Below are positions 54,499 through 63,922 of a stretch of DNA of 64,000 bases, piece by piece; position 1 is the first letter of the stretch, and every line of letters begins with the position of its first letter. Source of the stretch: an uncultured Ignavibacteriota bacterium. GTDB taxonomy: Bacteria; Bacteroidota; Ignavibacteria; UBA10030; UBA8401. The notes beneath the pieces are model-generated. The model was not told the origin of the DNA. It ran no database searches and was given only the letters and a program-made list of their open reading frames with translations. The translations under genes were made by a program, and so were the position numbers. Where the stretch lies: contig CAIOTF010000023.1 of NCBI GenBank assembly GCA_903861125.1, positions 124,001-188,000 on the forward strand, written 5' to 3'.

Positions 54499-55755
54499 AT
54501 GAAACATTTCATAGAAAAGGTTCTTCCGGTAATTATTTTCACTTCGTTTTTGCCTGCCCAATGGACAAAACTATCCTTCCCCACAACCGAATATTTATGG
54601 AAAGTGCGCTTTGCCGGCGAACAAACCGGCTGGATAGCAGCACAAAATTATATTTATAAAACAACAAATGGCGGAAGCATCTGGTCAAAACAAGATTCGT
54701 CGATCGGTTCGTGCGATGCGATGTTTGCTTTGAATGATCAAGTCGCAATGTTTTCAAACTGGACCGGTGTCGGAGAGAATACCAGAGGTATTCGCCGCAC
54801 TACAGACGGCGGCGCCACATGGACAACGGCGAATGCCGAAAAAAATTATTACACCGATATTGATTTCGGTTCTGCCGTCGTCGGTTTTGCAAGCAGCGGC
54901 GGGACAACGGGAAATAAACCTCTGGTGAAGAAAACCACCGACGCCGGAGCAACATGGACGACAGTTTCGCAGAATTTTCCCAAGGCAAAATATGAACTGA
55001 CCGGAATTTCGTTTGTTGACGAAAACACCGGATGGACAGTTTCCTACGACGGATTTGTTTATAAGACGACAAACGGCGGCATTGATTGGTCCTCACCGGA
55101 TTCGCTCGGATTCGAAAGTTTCCGGGATATTGAATTCTTCAATAAAGATACCGGTTGGGCTGTCGGCGGCATTGGCGGAGAGATGGTGATTGTCCGGACG
55201 ACGAACGGCGGCACACTGTGGACAAAAACAAAACTGCCGGGCGGAAGTTTGCGTGAAGCAGAGGCCCTCACCTCGAAGATTGTTTGGTGCGCTGCAATGT
55301 CCGGTCAGATCATTGCTACGGCCGGCGCCGGCGAGACTTGGTTCAAACAAACAAACGACATCAATGGATTTGAGTCACTCGATATGGTGAATATCGCTAC
55401 CGGTTATGCTGTCGGAAGTTCCGGAAAACTGTGTAAAACATCAAATGGCGGCGTAGTATCAGCCGGAGATCGGATACTGTCTGCCGTTCCGCGTTCATAT
55501 ACTCTTGAGCAGAATTATCCGAATCCGTTCAATCCTTCAACAACCATTCAATTCACTCTTCCCGGGAAAAGTGTTGTTTCATTGAAGATTTTTTCGGTCA
55601 CAGGGGAATTGATCGAGGATCTGCTGCACCGGTCCATGGATGCCGGAACGTATTCTGTCACTTGGAACGCCGGAACGCATCCCAGCGGTCTCTATTACTA
55701 TACTCTCTCTGCCGGAAATTTTTTCGGGACAAAAAAACTGACGCTGTTAAAATAA
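54499..55755 (+). CDS. Ycf48-like beta-propeller protein with T9SS sorting domain
   Basis: This 418-residue secreted protein has a signal peptide (about 1-18) and repeated blades with TTNGG-W or TTDGGATW and GW-V-G patterns (about 20-325), as in Ycf48/BNR-type propellers. The C-terminal sorting domain (about 340-418) has LEQNYPNPFNPSTTIQF, then VSLKIFSVTGE, W-AGTHPSGLYYYTL and KKLTLLK. T9SS cargo crosses the outer membrane and is released or attached at the surface. The gene is followed by a strong terminator. The binding partner is unknown. Confidence 0.88.
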   Translation: MKHFIEKVLPVIIFTSFLPAQWTKLSFPTTEYLWKVRFAGEQTGWIAAQNYIYKTTNGGSIWSKQDSSIGSCDAMFALNDQVAMFSNWTGVGENTRGIRRTTDGGATWTTANAEKNYYTDIDFGSAVVGFASSGGTTGNKPLVKKTTDAGATWTTVSQNFPKAKYELTGISFVDENTGWTVSYDGFVYKTTNGGIDWSSPDSLGFESFRDIEFFNKDTGWAVGGIGGEMVIVRTTNGGTLWTKTKLPGGSLREAEALTSKIVWCAAMSGQIIATAGAGETWFKQTNDINGFESLDMVNIATGYAVGSSGKLCKTSNGGVVSAGDRILSAVPRSYTLEQNYPNPFNPSTTIQFTLPGKSVVSLKIFSVTGELIEDLLHRSMDAGTYSVTWNAGTHPSGLYYYTLSAGNFFGTKKLTLLK

Positions 55756-55783
55756 ATAACCGCATCCTTTGCAAAGATGGTAA

Positions 55784-55810
55784 AAGCCGGTCTCAGAGAT
55801 TGGCTTTTTT
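55784..55810 (+). terminator. Rho-independent terminator
   Basis: A ten-pair stem, AAGCCGGTCT (55784-55793) with AGATTGGCTT (55797-55806), including two G-T pairs, has a 3-nt loop and is followed by TTTT. It lies 29 nt after the stop of the T9SS cargo gene and 42 nt before apaG. Confidence 0.85.
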
Positions 55811-55851
55811 GTTTGTTGCAGAGTCACTCTTTTCTCCTTACCTTTTTCTCA

Positions 55852-56235
55852 ATGTATCCCTTCAGCGAAATCACCGAAAATATCAAAGTCTCCGTCCGGC
55901 CCCTGTATCTTGAGTCGGAATCGAATGTTCTTTCCCGCAAATTTGTCTTCGCGTATTTTATTACCATCGAGAATCTCGGCTCCGGCACCGTGCAGTTGCT
56001 TCGCCGCCACTGGTTCATCACGCATGATACCGGAAAAGTGGAAGAGGTTGAAGGCGAAGGTGTCATCGGAAAACAACCGTTCATTGCTCCCGGAAGCAAA
56101 CATGATTACAATAGTTTCTGCATCATAGAATCGATGGAAGGGTTTATGGAGGGAACATATCTGATGAAACGGGCGGACAATACAACATTCACCATCACCA
56201 TTCCGCGGTTTATTCTTCGCGCAATGGCAAACTGA
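55852..56235 (+). CDS. apaG: ApaG-family protein
   Basis: This 127-residue protein has the ApaG signature over its whole length: ITENIKVSVRPLYLESES, YFITIENLGSGTVQLLRRHWFITH, GVIGKQPFIAPGSKHDYNSF and EGTYLMK. ApaG is a small fibronectin-III-like protein linked to Co/Mg resistance and nucleotide metabolism; its biochemical role is not settled. ATG 55852 gives the usual length (about 125). The frame is open to 55777, but that part covers the terminator of the previous gene. Confidence 0.93.
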   Translation: MYPFSEITENIKVSVRPLYLESESNVLSRKFVFAYFITIENLGSGTVQLLRRHWFITHDTGKVEEVEGEGVIGKQPFIAPGSKHDYNSFCIIESMEGFMEGTYLMKRADNTTFTITIPRFILRAMAN

Positions 56236-56269
56236 CGCAACCGAATACAACACGATTGGATAATTGAAC

Positions 56270-57346
56270 ATGAAACATTCGCTGATTCTTTTTGCCGCAT
56301 GTATGCTTATGGTATTGCCGTCATGCAGTTCAACCTCTGCGTTGACTGCGGAACAATCCATTGATACCATCATGTCGGATTTTTCCTCGCCGATCGGACC
56401 GGGGGCCGCTGTTGTGGTGATGAGAAATGACAGTGTTATTTTCAGAAAGGGATACGGATCGGCATCACTCAATCAGAATGTTCCGGTAACACCCTTCACA
56501 AATTTCCGGCTCGCATCCATCACCAAGCAATTCACTGCAATGTGTATTATGATGCTGGAAGAACAGGGAAAACTTTCTTTCAACGATACAATCGTCAAAT
56601 TCTTTCCCGATTTTCCGGTATATGGAAAAAATATCACGGTCCGCAATCTGCTCAACCACACATCCGGACTCCCCGACTATGAATCGCTCATGCCCGATTC
56701 GCAGACCGTTCAGGTGCTCGATGCGGATTGCTTGCAGCTGCTGTACCGCGCCAATTCGCTTTACTTCCCGGCCGGCACAAAATATCAGTACAGCAATACC
56801 GGTTATGCTATGCTTGCGCTGATCGTCGAAAAAGTTTCCGGAAAACGATTCGCTGATTTTTTAAAGGAAAATATTTTCAACAAGACCGGCATGGCTACAA
56901 CCGTCGCATACGAGAAGGGGATCTCAACGGTTGCCAATCGCGCATACGGTTATTCGCTGCTCGGCGGAAAATGGACCGAGACCGATCAAAGCAGCACAAG
57001 TGCCGTGCTGGGAGACGGCGGTATCTATTCCAACGTGGAAGAGATGGCACGATGGATATCGTCGCTTTGGAGTTTCAAACTTATTTCCGAAAAGAGCCAG
57101 CGCCTGGCGTGGTCCGATGCTGCGCTGAACGACGGTACACCAATCGACTACGGCATGGGCTGGCACACAGAAACATATCGAAGCGTTAAACATCCGCATC
57201 ATGGCGGCAGTTCGCTCGGTTTCAGGAATCATATTCTTGTGTTCCCCAACGGCAAATCCATGGTCATTATTCTCACAAACCGTAATCAAGGCGATCCGAT
57301 CATTGAAGCAAAGAAGATTGCCGAACTGCTGCTGACAACCCATTGA
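56270..57346 (+). CDS. Serine hydrolase, class C beta-lactamase/penicillin-binding-protein fold, lipoprotein
   Basis: This 358-residue protein has a lipoprotein signal (LMVLPSC). The active-site Ser-x-x-Lys is SITK (FRLASITKQFTA), the Tyr motif is YSNTGY, and HHGGS takes the place of the KTG/HxG box. RNLLNHTSGLPDY is the usual family segment. Members are D-alanyl-D-alanine peptidases, esterases or beta-lactamase-like hydrolases in the envelope; sequence does not tell which. The ATG at 56270 is used; a TTG lies 6 nt upstream. Confidence 0.88.
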   Translation: MKHSLILFAACMLMVLPSCSSTSALTAEQSIDTIMSDFSSPIGPGAAVVVMRNDSVIFRKGYGSASLNQNVPVTPFTNFRLASITKQFTAMCIMMLEEQGKLSFNDTIVKFFPDFPVYGKNITVRNLLNHTSGLPDYESLMPDSQTVQVLDADCLQLLYRANSLYFPAGTKYQYSNTGYAMLALIVEKVSGKRFADFLKENIFNKTGMATTVAYEKGISTVANRAYGYSLLGGKWTETDQSSTSAVLGDGGIYSNVEEMARWISSLWSFKLISEKSQRLAWSDAALNDGTPIDYGMGWHTETYRSVKHPHHGGSSLGFRNHILVFPNGKSMVIILTNRNQGDPIIEAKKIAELLLTTH

Positions 57347-57435
57347 CCGCTGCCGTCCGGATTTTTGCATGGATGTGAAGATTTTTACGGTTTTGGCTGA
57401 ACAAATCGACAAAGATTTTCTTATCTTGGCGGGTA

Positions 57436-57885
57436 ATGAAACCTATAGTAATAATACTGCTGCTGTGTGCGGCGATACATCCGGCGTTCGCACAAACACC
57501 GTTGGATAGTGCTGCTGTCAAACAGCAAATCATCTCCGTTCTCCATCGCCAGACAGAGGGTTGGAACAGCGGCAATATCGAGTCGTTCATGCAGGGATAT
57601 GCACAATCAGATTCGCTGCGCTTTGCATCCGGAGGAACCGTCACGTATGGCTGGAACAGCATGCTTGAACGATATAAAAAAAGTTATCCGACGAAAGAAA
57701 AAATGGGACTCTTAACGTTCGCCGATATTACGGTTGATATTATATCAAACGATGCCGCCATAGTCTTCGGCAAATGGAGTCTCAAACGTGAAAAGGATGA
57801 GCCGTGGGGATTGTTTACGCTATTATTTAAAAATAAATCCGGTGTGTGGCGTATTGTTCACGACCATACATCATCAGGAAATTAA
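57436..57885 (+). CDS. Secreted SnoaL/NTF2-fold protein (DUF4440-like)
   Basis: This 149-residue protein has a signal peptide (about 1-19, ending AFAQ) and an NTF2-like domain: VLHRQTEGWNSGNIESFMQGYAQSD, VTYGWNSMLERYKKSYP, IVFGKWSLKRE and GVWRIVHDHTS, which match DUF4440. The fold holds small ligands or has unassigned enzyme activity. GGCGGG precedes the ATG. The pseudokinase gene follows 8 nt after the stop. Confidence 0.82.
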   Translation: MKPIVIILLLCAAIHPAFAQTPLDSAAVKQQIISVLHRQTEGWNSGNIESFMQGYAQSDSLRFASGGTVTYGWNSMLERYKKSYPTKEKMGLLTFADITVDIISNDAAIVFGKWSLKREKDEPWGLFTLLFKNKSGVWRIVHDHTSSGN

Positions 57886-57893
57886 CCGCATCA

Positions 57894-60227
57894 ATGGACA
57901 TTATTATCTATTCTTTTTTTATCGTTGCAGGGCTTTCGGGACTGTCGTACTACGCCGTTAAAAAACGTTTCGCACGGATGTTGAAAGAGGAACAGGAAAA
58001 AACATTTTCAATCCGGAACAGCGTAATGCAGCTTGCTGCAGAAAAACAGCGGCTGGAATCAGCACTGAAGGAAAAAACGCAGCAGATCGCCTCCATCGAG
58101 TCGCACATCTCTTCGGAAGAATCAATGGCTACCTCGCTCAGTACGGAAGTGCTGACGAAAGACAAGCAGATCCAATCGCTCTCTGCGCAATTGCATCACG
58201 AAACACAGCAGCGGACGAATCTGGAACAGGAACTTGCCGCAATAGAACACCGTCTGTCGGAATTCAAATCGAAGATCACAACGGAAGAATCAAAGACAAT
58301 GTCATTACACAGCGATGTCTCTGCCAAAGAACAACAGATCCGCTCCCTTTCGGAACAGCTGCAGCAGGAAACCGCGCAGCGTACAGAACTTGAGCAGGAA
58401 CTCGTGACGATCGAACGCACGCTGACGGAATTCAAGTCGCTGGTGTCCGAGGAGGAAACAAAAGCTTCGTCGTTAAGCAGCGACGTTTCAAGTAAAGAAC
58501 AGGAGATCCGGTCGCTCTCCGCAGAACTCCGGCAACAGTTGGATGAGCGGACAAATATTGAACGCATTCTTTCTGAAAAAGAACGGGATGCGGCGCAGCT
58601 TGCATCACAGATCAGTCAGGAAGAAGCGCAGCGGTCCGCACTGGCAAATGAACTATCGGCAAAAGAACAGCAGTTTCAGTCCACGCTAAACCAACAGACT
58701 ATGGAACTTCAACAGGTCAACGACAAACTGCAGCATGAGATCGGATTGCGCACAACGATTGAACAACGGTCGCAGGAGAGCATTCGCGAACTGCAGCACC
58801 AGATAGAGCAGCTTCAGAGCGAATTAAGTTCCACCCGCAGCATGAACGAATCATTGAACAGTTCCCGCGAAATGCTGACTGAAGAATTCCGTGTAAAAGA
58901 GGGGCAATACCGGCAAAAACTTTCGGAGGCCGAATTGTACCTTTCCGCAACAAAACATGATCTGGAAACAACCGCCGCACTGCTTCAGGAGCAGACAAAT
59001 GAACGCGTGGCAACGGAACATGCGCTGCAGGAAAGCAAACAAAAACTGTACGCTGTTATCTGCGATCTTGAACAGAAGGTCAACGGCCAGTCGAATGCAA
59101 TATCGGCGCTGCAGTCCGAACTTACCCAAAAATCGAATGAACTGAACCTGGCGGAACAGAGCATCTATAATGTTCTGCGCCTTGTGCCGATTCCTGTGTT
59201 TGTCGTGAATGAGAACGGCATCTGCGAATACTGCAATGCGCCTCTCGAAGAACTTGTCGGCTACGGAATGAATGAGCTCAGCGACAAACATTTTGCGCGG
59301 CTCTTCCCGGCCGATGAACGGGCTTTTTATGAGGAACAGTGGAATAATACGGACAACCGCTCGGAGCAGTTCCGCGGCGAAACGCGGATTGTCGCTGCAA
59401 CCAACGATACGATCTCCGCATCGGTGAATTTCGTTGATATCCAAACGAACGGCGACGCAAAAAAATATGTCGGTTTTATTCTTGACCGGACAACGGAAAA
59501 GGATGCAAAGAAACACTACGCCACAGCGAAAGAGCGTGAACAGGAACTGCTCGATCTGAAATCACGGTTCATCGGAATGGTCAGCAATCAGCTGCGCACC
59601 TCGCTCGTCACGATTGCTACGAATACCGAATTGCTGGAGCGTTTCGTTGAAAAATGGGGCGCTGAACGGCGGTACCATTCATTCCTTCGCATCAACGAAT
59701 CGATCCGTCAGATGCTTGAACTGGTGCGTGATGTTGCGTTTACCACGCAGGCAACCACGGAGCAATACACTCTTAACATTTCCGCCGTTAATCTTGAATC
59801 AATGCTCCAAAAGTCCGCCGCCGAATTGACGGCCGATCTTGAATCGCACCATCACTTCATCCTTTCCGTTCAGGGAAATATTTCTTCCGTTCCGTGCGAT
59901 GAAAAACTACTGCAAACCATCGTCAGTCAGCTGCTCTCCAACGCATTCAAATATTCGCGGGACAACACCGAGGTGAACGTGCACATCGAGCACAGCAATG
60001 CTTCCTGCATCATGAAGATCGCCGACCAGGGAATCGGTATTCCTGCCGCAGAACAAAAACATCTGTTCTCCACTTTCTTCCGCGCTTCAAATGTCAGCAA
60101 TATCTATGGAACAGGTCTCGGCCTTACCATCGCTCAGCAATGTGTGCAGATGCACGGCGGAAGCATCTCGATCGAAAGCGAATTGCACAAAGGAACTACC
60201 GTCACCGTTACACTGCCGGTTCGCTAA
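57894..60227 (+). CDS. Membrane coiled-coil PAS histidine-kinase-like protein lacking the phospho-acceptor His
   Basis: This 777-residue protein has one N-terminal helix (about 3-20), a coiled coil of about 400 residues with a 56-residue repeat (ISSEES, ITTEES, VSEEET starts), a PAS domain (about 430-540) and a HisKA-like region. There the H-box reads MVSNQLRTSL, so Asn565 replaces the usual His. The HATPase (about 665-777) is intact: NAFKYS, DQGIGIP, GTGLGLTIA. It can probably bind ATP but not autophosphorylate at the normal site, so it may act as an allosteric or scaffold pseudokinase. The ATG at 57894 places the membrane helix at the N-terminus. It follows the DUF4440-like gene by 8 nt. 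Confidence 0.85.
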   Translation: MDIIIYSFFIVAGLSGLSYYAVKKRFARMLKEEQEKTFSIRNSVMQLAAEKQRLESALKEKTQQIASIESHISSEESMATSLSTEVLTKDKQIQSLSAQLHHETQQRTNLEQELAAIEHRLSEFKSKITTEESKTMSLHSDVSAKEQQIRSLSEQLQQETAQRTELEQELVTIERTLTEFKSLVSEEETKASSLSSDVSSKEQEIRSLSAELRQQLDERTNIERILSEKERDAAQLASQISQEEAQRSALANELSAKEQQFQSTLNQQTMELQQVNDKLQHEIGLRTTIEQRSQESIRELQHQIEQLQSELSSTRSMNESLNSSREMLTEEFRVKEGQYRQKLSEAELYLSATKHDLETTAALLQEQTNERVATEHALQESKQKLYAVICDLEQKVNGQSNAISALQSELTQKSNELNLAEQSIYNVLRLVPIPVFVVNENGICEYCNAPLEELVGYGMNELSDKHFARLFPADERAFYEEQWNNTDNRSEQFRGETRIVAATNDTISASVNFVDIQTNGDAKKYVGFILDRTTEKDAKKHYATAKEREQELLDLKSRFIGMVSNQLRTSLVTIATNTELLERFVEKWGAERRYHSFLRINESIRQMLELVRDVAFTTQATTEQYTLNISAVNLESMLQKSAAELTADLESHHHFILSVQGNISSVPCDEKLLQTIVSQLLSNAFKYSRDNTEVNVHIEHSNASCIMKIADQGIGIPAAEQKHLFSTFFRASNVSNIYGTGLGLTIAQQCVQMHGGSISIESELHKGTTVTVTLPVR

Positions 60228-60244
60228 CCCCGAAAGGAATTATC

Positions 60245-60958
60245 ATGCTCAAAGAATTTGACGAACTGCAGTTTCCCCCATTCGAAGGATTCCCCGCGGA
60301 GAGTATCGCCTTTCTGAAAAAACTGAAAAAAAACAACGACCGCGATTGGTTCAAGGCACACAAGGATGATTACGAACAGTTTGTAAAATTACCCATGCAG
60401 AGTTTTATCGCATCACTGCAGCCGCTCTTCGGCGACTTTGCTCCGCAGTTCGACGTTCATCCGAAACGCTCGATGTTCCGGATCTACCGAGATACACGCT
60501 TCAGCAGCGATAAAACGCCTTACAAAACGCACATGGCGGCGCATTTCGTGCTCAAGGGTAAACCGAAAGGATTTGAAGGTTCGGGCTATTATCTTCACAT
60601 CGCACCGGGCGAGGTTTTTATCGGCGGCGGCATCTACATGCCGGACAACGACCAATTGAAAAAAATCAGAAAAACACTCGCTGATAACTCGAAGGAATTT
60701 CTGTCCATCGTGAACAAGCCGTCGTTCAAAAAAATATTCCCCGCCATCAACGGTGATAAACTTATCCGTCCCCCAAAAGGGTACGCTCCGGATCATCCGA
60801 TGATCGAATGGCTGAAGATGAAACAATTCTTCACCGGACTCGATCTGAAAGAAGAGATTTGTTTTAAGAAAAACTTTCCGACCGTTATTGCGTCGTACTG
60901 CCGCGAACTTACTCCGCTGGTAGATTTTCTGAACAGGGCAATGGGATTGCACCGGTAA
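60245..60958 (+). CDS. DUF2461 family protein
   Basis: This 237-residue protein matches the DUF2461 / TIGR02453 family: FLKKLKKNNDRDWFKAHKDDYE, RIYRDTRFSSDKTPYKTHMAAHF, GYYLHIAPGEVFIGGGIYMP and LKMKQFFTGLDL. The family is widespread in bacteria and has no known function. The ATG at 60245 is chosen because AAGGAATT precedes it and the family starts shortly before this FLKKL segment. It lies 17 nt after the pseudokinase gene. Confidence 0.88.
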   Translation: MLKEFDELQFPPFEGFPAESIAFLKKLKKNNDRDWFKAHKDDYEQFVKLPMQSFIASLQPLFGDFAPQFDVHPKRSMFRIYRDTRFSSDKTPYKTHMAAHFVLKGKPKGFEGSGYYLHIAPGEVFIGGGIYMPDNDQLKKIRKTLADNSKEFLSIVNKPSFKKIFPAINGDKLIRPPKGYAPDHPMIEWLKMKQFFTGLDLKEEICFKKNFPTVIASYCRELTPLVDFLNRAMGLHR

Positions 60959-61014
60959 CAGAAATGCCGGGATCGCACCGGCACCACCCTGCAGCAATTT
61001 CATGATCTTGAAAA

Positions 61015-61572
61015 ATGAGATATATCATATTCTACAAACCATATGCCGTCCTTTCGCAATTCTCCCCCGAACCGGGGAAACGAACGCTGAAAGATTTTCT
61101 CACGCTCCCGAAGGATATCTATCCTGTCGGCAGACTGGATTATGACAGCGAGGGGCTGCTTCTTCTGACGAATGACAATGCAATAAAGAATACGCTCACC
61201 GATCCAAAATTCGAGCATCCAAAAACTTATCTGGCGCAAGTGGAACGGATTCCTGATGCCAACGCACTGCAAAAACTCCGGCAGGGAGTCGTCATTGAAA
61301 AAATAAAAACAAAACCTGCCGAAGCGGAAGTGCTGAAAGAAGAGCCGGCGCTTCCGCCCCGTTCTGTTCCAATCCGATTCCGCAAAAATGTGCCGACGTC
61401 GTGGATAAAATTAGTTTTACGCGAAGGACGAAACCGTCAGGTGCGTAAAATGACCGCTGCTGTCGGGCATCCTACGCTGCGGCTGGTGCGCGTAAAGATC
61501 GGCACTCTTGACATCGGCGAACTGAATCCGGGAGAGTGGAAAGAAATATCGTTGGAACAAATTTCGCTCTGA
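61015..61572 (+). CDS. rRNA pseudouridine synthase, RluE/RsuA family
   Basis: This 185-residue enzyme has the RsuA/RluE active site GRLDYDSEGLLLLTND with the catalytic Asp, an N-terminal KPYAVLSQF, and the C-terminal GRNRQVRKMTAAVGHPTLRLVRVKIG. There is no N-terminal S4 RNA-binding domain, which is the arrangement of RluE (23S rRNA uridine near 2457). It converts uridine to pseudouridine in rRNA. The ribosome-binding site is weak. The gene stands alone between DUF2461 and a small secreted protein. Confidence 0.9.
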   Translation: MRYIIFYKPYAVLSQFSPEPGKRTLKDFLTLPKDIYPVGRLDYDSEGLLLLTNDNAIKNTLTDPKFEHPKTYLAQVERIPDANALQKLRQGVVIEKIKTKPAEAEVLKEEPALPPRSVPIRFRKNVPTSWIKLVLREGRNRQVRKMTAAVGHPTLRLVRVKIGTLDIGELNPGEWKEISLEQISL

Positions 61573-61735
61573 TGCTGCCAATAGTTTATCCGTCTCTCCG
61601 TAACGTTTCTTTATCACGGCAGCACACCCATTCATCACAATCCCGCATTTTTGCAGCAACTTTTTGCGGATAATTCCGTTCCTCTAATTACCCACCGGGA
61701 AAATACTTTCCATATCACCATCCATAGGAGGAGTC

Positions 61736-62128
61736 ATGAAAAAGTTACATGCACTGCTTGCCGTATTGCTCGGTGTTTCATTCCTCGCTGCTTCCGCACC
61801 GAAAAACAGTTCAAACGATACCGTCGATTGGACAAAAGCCGAAGAGGCGTACAAAGCCAACCTAAAATCGGAGAATAACGGAGTGGCTGCCAGTGCGGCC
61901 GGTTTCATCCGAAAATACAAACTGACGGGAGCAGTGGAAGAACTGAAAACATTGCTGACAAAAGATAATGCGGATAATGTAAAGATGGCTGCGGCGCTTT
62001 CGCTGGTAAGCATCGGCGGAACAGAGGGACGAACGGCAGTGGAAAACGCTATGAAAAAAGAAGAAACTGAAATCGTTACGGAATTTTACCGGTCCATCCT
62101 GCACACTTCGGAAACTACTGAACAGTGA
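61736..62128 (+). CDS. Small secreted HEAT-repeat-like protein
   Basis: This 130-residue protein has a signal peptide (about 1-20) and paired helices typical of HEAT repeats (ASAAGFIRKYKLTGAVEELKTLL, NVKMAAALSLVSIGGTEGRTAVENAM). Such folds serve protein binding. A very good ribosome-binding site, AGGAGGAG, precedes the ATG, suggesting strong expression. No specific family or partner is recognised. Confidence 0.75.
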   Translation: MKKLHALLAVLLGVSFLAASAPKNSSNDTVDWTKAEEAYKANLKSENNGVAASAAGFIRKYKLTGAVEELKTLLTKDNADNVKMAAALSLVSIGGTEGRTAVENAMKKEETEIVTEFYRSILHTSETTEQ

Positions 62129-62151
62129 CATCTGAAAAATAATTTTTTATC

Positions 62152-62182
62152 AACGGACCGTCCTGCGTACCGGCGGTCCGTT
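62152..62182. terminator. Bidirectional terminator-like hairpin
   Basis: A nine-pair perfect stem, AACGGACCG (62152-62160) with CGGTCCGTT (62174-62182), lies between two convergent genes. The plus side has TTTCATTT and the minus side a T run beyond a short AT stretch. The T tracts are imperfect but the stem is strong. Confidence 0.6.
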
Positions 62183-63922
62183 TCATTTCATCTCCATTAT
62201 TCTGGAGATGGTCGTTTCTCCCCCCTTCAAGCGGCATTCGACCGTTCCCGGCGGAAATTTCTTTGTATCAATTGCAACGATATGGATCCCCGCATCTTTT
62301 TTTTGCTCCAGAATAACTGTTTCCCGCTGAGCTGTCGCAAATCTCAGCGTGAGCGTTACAAACATGCGCTGAGGCAGTTCAAATGAAATATATGTTCTTC
62401 CGTTCGCAGGATTCTGAACGTGCTGCATCAACCGCAGCTGTTTTTCCGGCGCAGCATAACGGGAGAACAGTGTTTTTAATTCAGTCGGTCTTTTCCCCGC
62501 TGAACTGCTTTCGTTTCCGGCGCGGTCAACGGCGGTAATGGTATAGTAATATTCTTTCCCGTTTGCTGCCTCGTCACGATATGTTAATCGAGAGGCGGGA
62601 ATCACCGCCAGTATCTGTTCCGCTTTTCGTGTATCGATGTTCCCGGCGGAGGAACGATAGACAACATACCAAAACGGCTTCTCCGACGACGCATCCGGCG
62701 CTTTCCATGTAATCGAAGGAATACCGTTAAGCATCGTAACAGTGACATCTTGCGGAGCGGGGGGAGGAATGGAATCCTTCCAGGGCATTGCAGGTACCAG
62801 TGCGGGATAATTGTAGACTTCGCCCAACGAGCGCAAAATAGTGCTCAGATTTTCATACCGGAAAAATGCCTGTCCCTGCGCTCCTTCTATTCTTGTCATC
62901 TTCACCTGTTCCCTGATCTCTCCCTGAATATTTTCGCGGTAGGCACCGATGCCGATGTACACATGACGCCGGTTGTTTTCCTGCACCCAGTCGTTGCTCA
63001 GCAGAAAAAAATCAGGGTCGTTCGGATTATTCTGTTCACCGATCGACCAATACACCTGAGGCGCAACATAATCGTGGATCCCTTCCCGCAGCCACCGCCG
63101 TGAATCCTGGAAGACACCCGAATATCCGTTGAACGTGGAGTGTCCGCCGTTGATGGACTGATAGATACCCAGCGGCGCCGAACCGACCTTGATCCACGGT
63201 TTTATTTTTTTTATGTCATCATAACAATTCCGTACAAAGGCTGTAATATTATTTCTTCTCCACTCGGCACGCTCCACTCCATCACTCCATTTTGAAAAAG
63301 ATCCCCAATCATCGAACGTAATAGAAGGATAGCGGAGATAGTCAAAATGAATTCCGTCGATGTCGTACGCCGAGACCAATTCCTTCACAAGATCTTCCGC
63401 GTACTCCCGTGCAGCCGGAATTCCCATATCAACCCACCATTCGTTCTCATACCGCCTCACCCATTCGCGGTGCGCACGGGTAATATGCTGCCGATGCTGC
63501 GGAAGAATATCCGTTCCCCAAACTTTTACAACATTGAACCAGGCGTGCAGTTCCAATCCGCGTTGATGCGCTTCTTCAACGGCAAATGCCAGCGGATCGT
63601 ATCCCGGATCCTTTCCCAGCTCGCCGGTCAACTGGGATGCCCACGGTTCAAGTGCCGAACGATACAAAACATTGCCGCGTGGACGAACCTGAAAGAATAC
63701 CGTGTTGAAATTATTTTTTTTCAGAACATCGAATATTTCGATAAGCGTACGCTTCTGTTCTGCAGCATCGGTCGATTTCGGCCAATCACCGCTTGCGGCG
63801 GAGATCCACACTGCGCGAAGTTCATATTTGGGAGATTGAGAATAGGTAAGAGAAGAAAGGAATAGCGTGAACACCAGTGCCGTGATACACAACTTCGTTT
63901 GCAGGATTAAAATATGCTTCAA
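62183..63922 (-). CDS. GHL10/DUF187-family glycoside hydrolase-like protein with FnIII and T9SS-type C-terminus
   Basis: This 579-residue protein has a signal peptide (about 1-28) and a family-10-like TIM barrel (about 32-350): ELRAVWISAASGDWP, NFNTVFFQVRPRGNVLYRS, ELHAWFNVVKVWG, YDIDGIHFDYLRYPS and HDYVAPQVYWSIG. This is the GHL10 (DUF187, YngK-like) family, thought to cleave cell-wall or other polysaccharides. A fibronectin-III domain (about 385-470) and a T9SS-like C-terminal domain (about 500-579) follow. The start is TTG at 63922, overlapping the stop of an upstream gene; no in-frame ATG fits the signal peptide. Confidence 0.85.
   Translation of the reverse strand: MKHILILQTKLCITALVFTLFLSSLTYSQSPKYELRAVWISAASGDWPKSTDAAEQKRTLIEIFDVLKKNNFNTVFFQVRPRGNVLYRSALEPWASQLTGELGKDPGYDPLAFAVEEAHQRGLELHAWFNVVKVWGTDILPQHRQHITRAHREWVRRYENEWWVDMGIPAAREYAEDLVKELVSAYDIDGIHFDYLRYPSITFDDWGSFSKWSDGVERAEWRRNNITAFVRNCYDDIKKIKPWIKVGSAPLGIYQSINGGHSTFNGYSGVFQDSRRWLREGIHDYVAPQVYWSIGEQNNPNDPDFFLLSNDWVQENNRRHVYIGIGAYRENIQGEIREQVKMTRIEGAQGQAFFRYENLSTILRSLGEVYNYPALVPAMPWKDSIPPPAPQDVTVTMLNGIPSITWKAPDASSEKPFWYVVYRSSAGNIDTRKAEQILAVIPASRLTYRDEAANGKEYYYTITAVDRAGNESSSAGKRPTELKTLFSRYAAPEKQLRLMQHVQNPANGRTYISFELPQRMFVTLTLRFATAQRETVILEQKKDAGIHIVAIDTKKFPPGTVECRLKGGETTISRIMEMK

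Noticed and set aside
60964-60984. TGCCGG/CCGGCA hairpin after the DUF2461 gene as a terminator
   Set aside because: Six pairs only and no T tract; not enough for an intrinsic terminator.
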